A DNA stretch of 43,790 nt from Alectoria sarmentosa (lineage: Eukaryota > Ascomycota > Lecanoromycetes > Lecanorales > Parmeliaceae), in contig WOGZ01000281.1 in assembly GCA_009733775.1 (NCBI GenBank), positions 1-43,790 on the forward strand, written 5' to 3'. Positions 1-11,180 of this stretch are shown here, one piece after another (position 1 is the first letter of the stretch; the number at the start of each line of letters is the position of its first letter). The position numbers and the translations under genes are program-made. The notes beneath the pieces were generated by a model. That model had not been told where the DNA came from, did no database searches, and saw nothing but the letters and a program-made list of their open reading frames with translations.

Positions 1-780
1 TCAAAACTGGGTAAAAACAGTGAAAAAATCCGAAATCGGATTTTTTTTTTTTTTTTTTTTTGACTATGTCCTTTTGAACATATCCGCCACGGTGTCACAT
101 AGAAAAAATTCCACTTTTTGACGAAAACCCGTTTTCTGACAAATTTATTTTCAGTCCATCTGGTGCACACCAAAAATCGAACGACACATGGTCGGTGGAT
201 ATATGTGGGGGTAAATTTTCCGATTGAACGAAATATTCCGAACTGCATATGCATGCATGCGATCGGCTGCAAGGTCCATGGGGGTCGTTCCAGGGGACTG
301 ATACTTGGCAGTAGTGGTTTGATAGCGTGCATGTAGATTGCGACCGGTGTATTGCGACGATTTGATAGCGTGCATGTAGATTGCGACCGATGTATTGTGA
401 CGATGATGATGGTGATGATGGCGGCATCAGCGCCTGAGGGAATGGGTATGATGATCTCAAGAGGCATCAAGAGGCATGAGTATGGTGGCCTCGGAGAGAA
501 ATTCAAGGCAATTGGCGAAAAATCCGGCGACAGCGACCTTATAGGTGGCGGCGCAGATCCCAAATTTGGATCGGACGTAGGCATAGATCTTCCGAAAAAA
601 AGCCCGCAAAGTTTGTGGCTATAATTACAATAACGACAAATCAATTTCAAGTTGAATATTGATAGGTTGGAGTCCCTTCGCACGGGACGCCAAGATTGAT
701 ATTTAAGGTTTTGCGAATAGATTCGATCGATCATTCGTAGTGTGGGGATTAATAAAAAAAAAGAACTTTTATAAAAGCGA
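1..780 (-). other. 3' non-coding module of Cop-1a, partly spared by RIP
   Basis: This sequence lies between RNase H and the missing 3' LTR. Positions 1 to about 610 have near-normal GC and many intact CpA/TpG steps, unlike the rest of the element. The block is homologous on the same strand to 13261-13900 (Cop-2a) and inverted to 7190-7560 (Cop-2b) and 20950-21330 (Cop-3a). The best conserved stretch is 61-240, which includes GGTGCACACCAAAAATCGA. Local oddities are a 21-base T run (41-61), a 43-bp tandem duplication (318-360, 361-403) and a GATGATGGT-type microsatellite (401-425). An open frame of about 121 codons exists on the minus strand (95-460), but I see no known domain and do not call it a gene. 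Confidence 0.75.
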
Positions 781-829
781 GAAAGGAATAATCCATTCAC
801 CCTTAAATGATGTTTCAAAACCTTTATTC

Positions 830-2420
830 AATTTATGTTTTATAAATGTGATTCGAAATCAATGAACTTGCGAAAAAGCTCGAATTTGTCTTTATAAAAG
901 ATTTTGATAAAATCGTCGACGATTTATTTGTCGATGAATACGTATTGTAAATCGACATTTCCATCCGCGATTTAATCGCGCATTCAATGATATTAAATAT
1001 CGATATGCTTGATATGATCATAATATTAAAAGTTCTTAATAAACGCAATTGCGTTTTAATTATTATCATAAATGATAATCATTTAAAGCGTTTCATTAAG
1101 ACGAATTTGACTCAAAAGATTTTTTAATCAAATGACTTTTTTGATAATTTACGTTTAATCGATATATTTAATTTCACAAATAAACAATGCGATTATAAAT
1201 TATCATTTAAATAATTAATTGATAATCTCATTTTTCAAATTAAAAATGTAATTTAAAATTGATTTATGAATATCGTGATCGTCAACTCAATCGAAATTAA
1301 TATAATCGATGAATTCTTAAAACGTATTTTTATAAATGAGATGTTAATTAATAATCTTTTTTAAATAATAAAAGATACGCTTAATAACGATATAATGAGT
1401 TTCGATAAAATTAAAAATATATTAAAAGATTATTAAAATAATGAAAACAATGTTTGATTTAATGTCGAGCATAACGTACATAAAAGATCTTATAATCGAT
1501 TAATAAATTTGAAAAAACTCTTTGAAAATTATGTATTTTTTTTCAACAAATATCGATCGCAAGCTGACCTTCATTAAGATAAATTTTGTTTTAATCTCTC
1601 ACATTTTATAAATACGAAAAAAACGCTTAATATAAACGAACTGTTTTAATCATAAAATTCAATTAACATGATCGCGAATTACAATCATTTTCAAATAATA
1701 ATTGTAAAAACCGATATTATTTATTTTGAACTTGACATTAAAAGCATTTTTTATTCGTTAAATTTCAAATCGAGATGAATTAATAACAAAAATATCGTTT
1801 ATATAAAAAGCGACAATAACATCAATGTTTAAATCGATAAAGACATTGAAGTCGACATTAATAAAAACGAGATCGATTTTTTTCATGTATTTGATAAAGA
1901 TGTTATATCAAATTCGAGAAAATTGCTTTAAATTATAAAGGGTCTTATTAAATTTATAAATTTTATTAAAATATTTTTTTAAAACATATTTAATGAGTTA
2001 TTTTATATAAATCTTTTCCTTAATGTTATCATAAAAAAAAGTGATTTTAATGTTCATTTATTTTAAATTTCAATTCTCGATAGCGATTAAAATAAAAATC
2101 ATTTTATAAAACATAAATTTAATCATTAAGACGAAAGTTTCATTGAAATCTAAATTTTCTCGTTATTCGAAATCACGAATTATTCAACGAATTTTGAAAT
2201 GAATGACTTCGTCGCGAGTTCCGCGTTTAATAATATAAATTCATCTATCACAAAAAGTAATACGCCCTTTAAATAAATCGACAAGCTTTCAAATCTCATT
2301 CTTTAATAAAAAATCATTTTTATCAATCATATTATTTTTTCATTATTTTCGATATGAGTTATTAACAATAATTTCTTTATAAGTCTTTAATTCGTATAAC
2401 TTCATTGCGTTAATAGTTTA
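830..2420 (-). pseudogene. Cop-1a reverse transcriptase and RNase H remnant
   Basis: This is the minus-strand pol remnant. Reading through RIP stops, it shows copia RT motifs in order: an N-terminal EPKTYKE-like start near 2400, FxxRENLDFNETF near 2170, KTLYNLKQFSR at about 1905-1960, and the catalytic YIND (from YVDD) at 1794-1805. RNase H follows, ending with KHIDI near 999-1010, then a YVFIDK-type strand and YKDKFELFRKFI near 860. The polymerase would copy element RNA into cDNA in virus-like particles. It belongs to the same lineage as Cop-1b at 21694-22690, which shares the C-terminal YKDKFELFRKF. It cannot encode a functional enzyme because of numerous stops. Confidence 0.88.
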
Positions 2421-2779
2421 AACAATTATCGTATAAAATTGAATGAAATCTAACGAAAAATCGCGCGATATAAGATAAAGATGATTTAAATAAAACGACG
2501 CATTATTTAATTTATCATTCTAAAAAGTGAAAATTAATAATAATAACGAGTTGAAAATTGATGCGTTAATTTCAAAAAAATTTAATAATTTAATAATTAT
2601 AAAAAGCTCAATTATAAAGGGTTTAAATCTAAATAATTAAATGAATTCATTAACGTTCATTTTGTTTATAAATAATCAATTTTCAACGACGAAAAGCGTT
2701 ATAAACGTCGAATTATTCTTTTTTATAATTAAATTAATTGATAATTATAAATTAAATAAAAAATCATTCTTTTTCAAAT

Positions 2780-3480
2780 TTTAAACGATTTTGAAAGATC
2801 GAATAATGTTATTATTTGATAATAACATATAATAAATATAATCGTCTTTATAATTGATAAAGACTCTTTTAATAACGCGCTTCTAATCTTTCTTTTAATT
2901 AATAACAAATTTACGCAAAATAATAAAGTTTAAAATTTTAATACGACGTATATAATTCAAATGAGATTTATAATTCGTGTGAATTTGATATAAAATGAAT
3001 TTGCGCGATTATATAAAACTTCGATTATAAAAATAATTAATGATTAATACAAATTCTGATTAATATTCTCAATCAAAATTAATGTTTTTAATAATAATGT
3101 TGATAATGCTGAAAAGCGTTTAATCAAATCATTCGACGATTTCATTTTATTTAAGGTTCTCAAAATGAATAAACTTTTATGTGATATCATGATCGACACG
3201 ATAAATGTTAAAATTAAAATCTTTATATTCATTATCATAATCAATTCGAAAACATTTAATGATGACATTTTCATATTGATTTTTAATTTGATAATGTTTA
3301 AAAACAAAAAAGATTTCGCTTTTATATTCGATGATTTTAATTTTAAAACGTTTATCTCAATTATTAATGAAGATAATAAAATATTTATTGTTAAAACGAT
3401 CTCGAGAAATGATGAGATCGTAAATATCGTTATAAATTAAATTCAAAAACCTTTTTTTAAAACGAATATGAGATTTATGT
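2780..3480 (-). pseudogene. Cop-1a integrase remnant
   Basis: This is a copia-type integrase on the minus strand, decoded through few stops. The core has a strand ending RFKIKIIEYKSE (about 3340), then FRIDYDNEYKDF (3220-3249), which holds the second catalytic Asp region, and QNEIVE (about 3140), which corresponds to the usual NGxxER motif with the catalytic Glu. The C-terminal part (about 2800-3050) has the copia pattern in which a GYEGDHIYR-like segment survives as NYKDDYIYYML, followed by VWNEKK-like residues. It would insert cDNA into chromatin. The region from 3480 to about 4340 should hold the zinc-binding pre-integrase domain and protease, but I could not resolve them. Confidence 0.8.
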
Positions 3481-4339
3481 GACGTTTTTTGCGTCTTTTT
3501 GATTGCGCAAAAAGTATAAAACTTTTTATTAATAATAATTTTGAATAAGTTGATGTCTTTAAATAATTTAATCAGCTTATAAACGTTTTGAGATTTTAAA
3601 TAATTTATATGAATATATCATAAATCGAGGATTTGATTATTGATTTTACGCGATGCAACATCGAGATTTAAATCTGAAAAGAAAAAATCGAAATAAATTA
3701 ATAAAGAAATAACGTTATTCATCGAATTAAATTGTTTTTATGTTTAAAAGTAATATAAAACATAATGAATTTGATATTATATTATTTAAATATAAATACG
3801 AACATTGACGATTATTTGAAAAAAACCAAAATTTAATAATTAAATTCTCATAAGCGCAAATAATAAAAATTGTTGCTTTACAATCAAACAATGATATCAC
3901 GATTATCAAACTCGATATCATTTTATATAAATTTTATATAAATGCTATTGCGTATCAATTATTTTTGAAAAATTAAATTTAAAGATAAATTTAAAATAAA
4001 AAGAATATTCGTAAAAATAAACTTTTTTCTTTGATCATCAATAACGATATTAATGCGTATTTTATCGATGTTAATGAAAATGCGAACGTTTTCAATACTT
4101 TTAATGAGATGAATATCATTTAATTTAAAATCGAGAACGCGATATTATATAAAATAATTTTTATTAAATATGAAATATTAAGAGTAAACACAATTCATCG
4201 TTTAATGTAAAAGTGATAAATTATTTGTTTCAATCGTGAAAATAATCATGATTTCTCTTTAATTATCAAAAAATTCGATAAAATTATGATTTTTATAACG
4301 ACGTTTCTTATTATTGAGAGCATCCTTTCGATTATTATT

Positions 4340-5560
4340 CTTTTTATTTTTAAATTTGTTGTTATCATCATTATTATCATTGTTATCATCATTTCTTTTT
4401 TTATTATCATCGTTAAAATTATTATTATTTTAATGACTTTTATTAAAGAATTGATTATATTTCAATTTGATATGATAATGTTTTTTGCAATAAATGCAAT
4501 ATTTGACGAGCTTTTAAATGGTTTTATTATTAAAATCAAATATAACGTCTTTTTAAGATTTAATAATAATAATATATTTTAAAATTAAAATTGAAGCAAT
4601 AAGATGAGAGGGACGTTAAACAATAAACGTAAAAATAAATTCTTAACGCTCAAAAAAGGAATTAATTATAATTTAAATAAATTGAATAATAGCGTATTTT
4701 AATGAATAGATTATCTTAATATTAACATCATTTATAAACTTATAATTTTAAATATAATGAATAAAATAAACGTTATTCGATTTACTCAAATTCGTGTGAA
4801 AAAGAAAAATGAAAAAATTGATTTTTAATCTCAATTTAAATGATAAATTAATAATGTTATTATAAATGCTCTTAAAACGAGCGATAAAATCAATTACATT
4901 TTTATATTAATCAAGATTCAATTTAAATAATTGACGATATAAATCATTAAGCGTATCGAAACCTTTAAACTTATTATTCTTATAAATAACATCTTATAAA
5001 ACGTGCGCATTAATTTCGTTTTTATAATTCACAAACAAATTATTCTTAAAATGATTTTTAATGATATTGATGTAAAATTCATATTTTAAATCTCATTTAA
5101 TTCATTTCTTTTCGACGATATCGATTATTATTATAAACTCGTTAAATGAGATGTTTTTAAAAATAATAAATATGATAAAAACCTCATTTTATTTCATTTT
5201 GATGAATTTGATGAAACGTTGCGACGTAAAAAATTATTATATTTTTCAAAATCATAATTAAAGATTTTCGGATTTTTCAAACTTTTTAATATAAAGCGAA
5301 AGATCGTTATTAAATTTCACATTAACGATTTCTTCGAATATAATAATTTTAATATATTATTGAAAATATAAAAGATTTAAATATTGATAAAAAGATTAAA
5401 TTTAATAAATTGAATAATAATTTTAAAAAAATCTTCGTTATTAATTAATTCGAAAAAAGACTCGCGGATAAAAATATCGAGAATTATAATGTTATTAAAT
5501 AAATAAATAAATACGTAATCGCGTTCCTTGCTTTTCGAACGCGTTTTAAATTAATAATAA
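4340..5560 (-). pseudogene. Cop-1a gag remnant with CCHC zinc knuckle
   Basis: This is minus-strand gag. At 4457-4498 it encodes CIYCKKHYHIKLKY, a CX2CX4HX4C zinc knuckle whose last Cys has become Tyr by G-to-A change. An Asn/Asp/Lys-rich low-complexity linker follows (about 4330-4450). The upstream helical part is open for more than 100 codons across about 5160-5510, apart from two RIP-type stops. The same frame continues into the part homologous to Cop-1c (23073-24294), which ties this gag to the 5' LTR at 6598. Gag would form the particle shell and bind RNA through the knuckle. The start codon is not identified. Confidence 0.75.
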
Positions 5561-5875
5561 ACTTTATTTAATATTTGATTATAAAGAGAGAAATCGCGTT
5601 TAAAAATGCGTTTTATCGATCGAGCTCTTTTGAATTAAGCTCGAAACTCCTTTCAAAAAATGTTTAAAAATATAATAAACGTGAAAAAGCGAAGACGTTT
5701 AGGTTTGTCTTGATTTATAAAAAAAAAAAAAAAAAAAGAATGTTTAAAACGTTTAAATTTGTTTTAACGAAAAATGTGATTAATAAATATGATTGAATCT
5801 TCTGATGTTTAAGAATCAAAATCAAAAAAAATTAAAAATCTTTTATGTTCTTTTTCAATCACAGTTGACATTAAG

Positions 5876-5911
5876 GTCGTTGATATGATAATGATCGTTA
5901 ATATAACAAAA
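5876..5911 (-). repeat. Two 18-bp in-frame repeats in Cop-1a gag or leader
   Basis: Units at 5876-5893 and 5894-5911 resemble ATCGTTAATATAATAACG. The homologous place in Cop-1c has three units (23541-23594), so the number of six-residue repeats differs between copies. Confidence 0.6.
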
Positions 5912-6584
5912 GTCGTGTTTTATAACGAAGTATTCGTTGTTATAAGCGACTCGTTGTCGTTATTAACTTTGACTTGATATTTCATCAAAAACAACTTAAT
6001 AATTGATGTTATAATAATCGTCGTTTAAAAACAGAGTTTATAATATGTTATAACCCCTTTCTCATTTCACAAACAACGAAATGACATTGTTTAATAACGT
6101 TTAATCGATTGATTTGAAAAGCGCGCGTTTGAATTGACTTAATTTCAATCCCTTTATTCTTTAAATAAAGGGTTATAATGCAAATTTATAGAATCAAACG
6201 ATCTCTCAAAAAGGTATTCGATCATTGCGCTATGAATATGATTCATCGCTCAAAAACTAAAGTTGATAGATGATTGATCGCAATCTTTTGAAAGCAGATT
6301 GCTCTCACAACAGTTGCAATCAACGTCTCACGATTTATTATTTACGATTATCATATGAATAAACCGCTGAATTGAATCAAATATATATTTAAAGCACGAT
6401 TTATCAGCAAGAATAATCACATATGATGAATAGATTTGGAAATGCGTTAAGCGCAAGTTGTTACCGTTTAGATTTAACATTGCGATCGTTATAACTTTCA
6501 AAAATTCGACCTTATACGCTTGATTAATGAATCAATTAATTCATAAATGATAAATAAATAATATTAAACGAATGCTCGCGATTT

Positions 6585-6597
6585 CGAGCTCATAACC
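6585..6597 (-). promoter_or_regulatory. Half-tRNA primer binding site of Cop-1a
   Basis: Directly after the 5' LTR the minus strand reads GGTTATGAGCTCG. This is complementary to the anticodon-arm sequence of eukaryotic initiator tRNA-Met (CUCAUAACC around the CAU anticodon). Drosophila copia primes with a 5' half of that tRNA, cut in the anticodon loop, rather than with a 3' CCA end. The same site, more or less RIP-mutated, is next to the other copia 5' LTRs here (19784-19796, 24282-24294, 43499-43511). Confidence 0.75.
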
Positions 6598-6733
6598 TAT
6601 TAAAAATAAATGAAACACTTGATTGATTGAATAGTCGCAACAAAGCATCTAAATACAAAATGTGTTAAGCCTCGGCAAACCTTTCTTGCCTCGATAAACC
6701 TTTCATATTTTAGATAACTGACACATTTCAACA
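6598..6733 (-). repeat. 5' LTR of Cop-1a (136 bp)
   Basis: On the minus strand the LTR starts TGTTGAAATGTGTCAG and ends in a RIP-altered CAACA next to the primer site. It aligns over its full length with 24295-24429 and 43512-43647. The right boundary is where copia RNase H coding of the plus strand resumes. Confidence 0.85.
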
Positions 6734-6812
6734 ATATCTCGATAAATTTATTGTGTTTCGCGATGCTCTTAAAATGAAAGCAATCTCACATTATTTATTT
6801 AAAACCATTTAA

Positions 6813-7918
6813 ATCGCCTCGTTATTATTATTCAATGTTAATAACTTCAAAAAAACAATTTCATTAATTCTCACATTTCGAATAATCGATCGAATAATCG
6901 ATCGAAATCGAAATTATTCGCAGAACTTTAATATTAATCTTAACGTGTTAAAATTTCGTTATGCTTATTATATTAGAAATTAATTTATCGTTATTATAAT
7001 TATAATTATAAACTCTGCGAATCTCTTTTCGAAAGACCTATATTTATATATGATTCAAATCTGAGATTTACGCCGTTATTTAAAAGATCGCTATTATCGA
7101 CTTTTCGTCAATTGCCTTAAATATTTTCATAAAATCATTATATTTATATTTTTTAAAATTATTAAACTTATATTCTTAGGATCATCGTACTCATATTTTC
7201 GAACGTTATTATCGCTATCAACATCATAAATATCGTTATTATACATCTTTTATATACACGCTATCAATCATTATTATCAAATATTAATATTTTAAAATAA
7301 CCTTTACGAACCTTGCAATCGATCGCATATATATATATATATACATATACAATTCGAAATATTTCGTTTAATCGAAAAATTTATTCTCACATATATTTAT
7401 CGATTATATGTTAATCGATTTTTGGTGTGCATCAGGTGAATTGAAAATAAATTTATCAAAAAACGATTTTTCGTTAAAAAAGTGGAATTTTTTTTATGTG
7501 ACACCGTGACGAATATGTTCAAAAAAACATAATCGTTTTTAGATTTTCGATTTTCATTCTTTCAATTCGGCTTTGAACATCACGAGTTTCGAATTTCGTT
7601 TTTGAAATTCGAATGTTTATGAAAGAGGGGGTGGTGCATAAAGAATAGGGGTGGTTTATAAAATAAGAATAATTTATAAAAGGGTGATCACTTTCTTTTT
7701 TCGAATTTTCACGATTTTTATCCGGTTTTAAACATCGCGAGTTTCGAATTTTATGTTTAAAATTCGGGTTTTTATAAAATGTATAAAAAATAAAAGAAGT
7801 GCATAAGAATAATTTCACATTAATTATCCGACGTTAAACTCATTATAATTATTCGATATTCGATTCATCTTATTTATTCGACGTTCGATTTTTTTAAAAA
7901 TATGCGTGCGAAGAAAAG
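6813..7918 (+). other. 3' non-coding module of Cop-2b
   Basis: This is AT-rich sequence without a convincing gene between RNase H and the 3' LTR. It is homologous to the corresponding zones of Cop-2a, Cop-3a and Cop-1a; the strongest match is 7360-7530, with TTTTTGGTGTGCATCAGGTG at 7420-7439. It carries an (AT)n tract (7328-7343), two related copies of a GAACAT-CGAGTTTCGAATTT block (about 7575-7612 and 7730-7772), and the short GTCGGATAA-type repeats near 7820-7890. Confidence 0.65.
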
Positions 7919-8043
7919 TGTCGAAATTTAAATTATATGATAAATTATGTGATATGAGCGCATGCGCTCGTAATATAAATCGCATTTTTCTTCGTAGCAC
8001 TCATAAAGTAATATAATCAAGTGTTTTACATCATATTTTCACA
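7919..8043 (+). repeat. 3' LTR of Cop-2b (125 bp)
   Basis: It starts TGTCGAAATTT and ends CATATTTTCACA. It has the same length as, and aligns to the reverse complement of, both Cop-2a LTRs. A GAGCGCATGCGCTC palindrome is preserved near 7958-7971. Confidence 0.88.
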
Positions 8044-8999
8044 AAATTTATCAAAGTTATTATTTTTTTAAACATCGTTAAATACTTTTTCGATTGTAAC
8101 GCAAGAACTTTTCGTAAACGAAAATTTAAATTATATCGAATTAATTTCAAAATTCAACGGAATTTTTTTTATAATTTTGAAATCTTATAAATTTTTGAAC
8201 ATCTTTTAAATAACGATAGCGATAACGATAATGATAACGACTTTATTTTAAGTTTCTGCGTTGATTTCATTCTTATTTCGAAATAATCAATTCTCGAATC
8301 ATTATTAAAGTTTATCATCAATAAAGAGTTTTTCGATTTTAAAACGCGTTTTATTTCTTCGACGTCGTTTATTTTAATCATTTTTAAAAGTTTTATTACG
8401 CAAATCTCATCGTTTTCAAATCTTATTTTATTATAAATCATTTTTTCGAGCACAAATTGAAATGAAAATTTAAATTTCAAAAGCTTTTAAATTTTGAAAT
8501 TTAAATTAATTTTCTTTGACATCATATTTGAACATTTCAAAATTAAGTTTTCGGTTTTTTTAAATTAATTTAAAAAAATTAAGATGTTTATGAGAATTGT
8601 TAATTATATTAAATAAAAACGTTAAATATAAAACTTTTTGAATTTAATTAAATTATAACATTAAATCGAAATCGATATAATTAAATTTATCGAAAATCTT
8701 ATTATTGAAATAAAAGACGTTTCGAATAATCGTTTAATCGTCGAAATAAAGTTTGTTATTATTAAAATAAACGTTTTAATTTAAATCGAAACGCATAATA
8801 AAATTTGCACGATAATGAAAATTCGTTACGAAGATAATTTTTGAAATAAAATCAAATATTATATTAATGTTTTTAATGTTTAAAAAAAGTTCGAAAAATA
8901 TAAATTTTGAAATTTTAACATTTTTAATTTTAACATTTTTAAATTAAAATCTTTCATTTTGATCGTTTGTGAAAATAAATTATAAAAATATATTAATAT

Positions 9000-9600
9000 C
9001 TTTATAAGCGTTATTTGAGAATTTAAAAATCAATTCGATCGAACGATTTCTCTTTTCGATGAGAGTTGAAAGATTTATTATTTTTATAAAAGATTAAATT
9101 TTCAATATAATCCGTATCGCGAGAATTATAATGAAATTTATAATGTTTATAATAAAAATTGTGAGATCAAATAAATGTTGAATTATATAATAATTCGAAT
9201 TTTCAATATTATTATTAATTTATTCGATTTTATGTATTCGAAAATATATGCGCTCGTCGTTATTATTAACGATTTTTTTAAATATATTTAATAATTCGTT
9301 TTTATCTTTATTATTATTAAAGATATCGTCGAATATCGTATTTAAGCGAGCGTAAATTTCAATAATTCTCGTATTTATATTCAAATTTGCAAATATTATA
9401 TTTATTATAAAAAGAATTAACACGATATTAATGAGTGCGATTAACGTAATAAATGATTAAATGAGAATAATATAAATAAAGAAAATTGTGAAGATCGCGA
9501 TGATCATGATAATCGTGATAATCGTGATCGTGAAAATTATAAAAAACGTAATTGAAAAGAAGAAAATTTCGAATTCAAATCAATTGAAAAGTTAAAAAAG
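9000..9600 (+). pseudogene. Cop-3a gag C-terminal remnant
   Basis: This plus-strand coding remnant encodes the acidic/basic low-complexity run NCEDRDDHDNRDNRDREN at about 9484-9540. Such a run is typical of the stretch just after the gag zinc knuckle in fungal copia elements. I could not place the knuckle itself. The assignment rests mainly on position before the pre-integrase domain of the same strand. Confidence 0.5.
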
Positions 9601-10309
9601 TAATTCAATAATGTTAACGTAATTATAACGATTATTCAATTTAAAATCGTTCGTTGTTTTATCGTTTATATTGCTCTTATTTCTTTTATCGTTGTTTTCG
9701 TCGTTTTTAAAACGATTTTCGGGCTCATCGCAAGCTTTAACGTTTTAAACAAAAAGGTTTATAAAACTATTAAATTTAAAGTCGCCGATAAAGCGTAAAT
9801 TATCGCTTTATTCATTATTATAATAATGTTTTTTCTTTAATTTCAAAATTATGTTTGCATTTAACATATGATTTACATTTTTTCGATCTTTAAGTCTTTT
9901 CAATTTTCACGTTTTATAAATGATTTTATTAATAATTATATAATTATTAATTTCGAAAGCATCGAATTTAAGTGTAAAATGAATAATATCAAACGCATCT
10001 TAATCTTTCGAAACGTTTGATTTATGTTTAATTGTGATTTTAATCTCATTTTTAAAAAACAATTAAAAAAATAAGAATTTTTTTTTATTTTTGTTTTCGG
10101 CGATATTGTCGTCGAAAAATAACATTTCTTTTTTAAATGTATTCAAAATCGTTTTTATGCCCTCGATATTTAAAAAAAAAATCTTTTAATTTTAATAATC
10201 ATTAATGAAAAGATCCTCGTTTATAATGAATTTTCAATTGAATTTATTTTTAATAATTAGAAGTTTTTAAAGTTTTTATCGAAGTTTTAAATTAATAAAA
10301 TAATTTTTT

Positions 10310-11180
10310 GTATATGACACGCACATTATGATCATTTGAGCGTTTAAAATCTCAAAAAATTGATCAAAAGATACATTGAAATGAATTTTTTCATTTCACC
10401 CCTCGACGATGCGTGCGAATCATATTTTATAATTAATATGAAAATAAAATCACATAAGCGACACATTGTTTTTGAAAAATGATAAAATGATTTAATTTAT
10501 AATAATTTTCAAGGTTTATTCGATGTTTTTTAAAATGATTTTGAATGAATGATTTTTTTTAATGATAAAATCTTTCGATTTGACGTTTATTTATTGTTTG
10601 ATAAATTTAATTTAATAATTTTTATCGCGTTTAAGATGTTCTTTAATAATTCGAAATATGATAATAATAAATGTATTCGTTTTCGCATTAATTATGATAT
10701 TGAATTCGACGATTATTAAATGAAAGTTTTTTAATTATTTAAAAATATTATTTAAAAAAACATTGTGTTTGATAATTTTTAAATGGATAATAAATTTAAA
10801 TGTTTAAATATTATTATTCAACGCAAAGCAAGCGTTATATTTAAAAATTTTTTTTTTTAAAAATATTGAATAAAATTTGTTTGAATAATTAGTATTTTTC
10901 GCAACATTCAATTCGTTATTAATTATAACGTTATTTTATTCGAGATTAATATCGGATTTTTTTTTTAAATATATTTCATTTACGCATTATCGATCAAATT
11001 GATTATTATCAAATTATGTTTCGTAATATTGATTAAAAGAAATATCAAAATCGCGTCGTCAAAGAGCGTTTTTTAAGATATCAAGATCAAAATTATCATA
11101 TATTTTTTAATAATAATGAGATAATTGTTTTTTTTAATGTTAATTAAATTAATAACGTCTTTTTTAAATTCATCTTTTTC
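10310..11180 (+). pseudogene. Cop-3a pre-integrase and integrase remnant
   Basis: The frame contains HAHYDHLSV near 10318-10350 and DDACESYF near 10405-10425, matching the His and Cys ligands of the copia pre-integrase zinc domain (HxxxGHL, then CxxC). The catalytic core follows but is poorly preserved. The C-terminal part (about 10960-11170) reads DQIDYYQIMF...RFLRYQDQNYHIFF, the copia pattern GYLVGYDGxNIYRVW after RIP. This product would integrate cDNA. Stops are frequent. Confidence 0.72.

Larger units (their letters stand above)
1..6733 (-). mobile_element. Ty1/copia retrotransposon Cop-1a (3' LTR off window)
   Basis: This is a RIP-degraded Ty1/copia element read on the minus strand. From right to left it has a 5' LTR (6598-6733), a primer binding site, gag with a zinc knuckle, integrase, reverse transcriptase, RNase H and a 3' non-coding module that runs off the left edge. 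The copia domain order (integrase before RT) is clear. All frames carry many stops at positions expected to be Trp or Gln, so the element is dead. Its right LTR end abuts copia RNase H sequence of the opposite strand (Cop-2b), so Cop-1a inserted into that element. The predicted target duplication copy on the right is ATATC (6734-6738); the left copy is outside the window. Confidence 0.88.
6734..8043 (+). mobile_element. Ty1/copia Cop-2b, 3' fragment
   Basis: This is the plus-strand 3' end of a copia element truncated by Cop-1a. It begins inside RNase H with LDKFIVFRDALKMK (from about 6738), nearly the same C-terminus as Cop-2a (LDKFVAFRDALEMK near 14050-14090). A coding end near 6812, a 1.1-kb 3' non-coding module and a 125-bp 3' LTR follow. 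The flanking sequence after the LTR (AAATT at 8044-8048) is gag-side sequence of Cop-3a, so Cop-2b inserted there. The rest of Cop-2b lies off window to the left. Confidence 0.85.

Noticed and set aside
660..705. TCCCTTCGCACGGGA hairpin that looked like a tRNA arm
   Set aside because: A single small hairpin with no acceptor, D or anticodon arm; it is not conserved as a hairpin in the homologous Cop-2a sequence.
3165..3440. 91-codon plus-strand open frame rich in Ile and Phe
   Set aside because: It is antisense to the Cop-1a integrase core, whose motifs are clear on the minus strand. AT-rich antisense sequence gives hydrophobic frames by composition.
4286..4582. 98-codon frame resembling a multi-pass membrane protein
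   Set aside because: It is the antisense of the Asn/Asp-rich gag linker and zinc knuckle of Cop-1a. AAT/GAT repeats read backwards as Ile codons.
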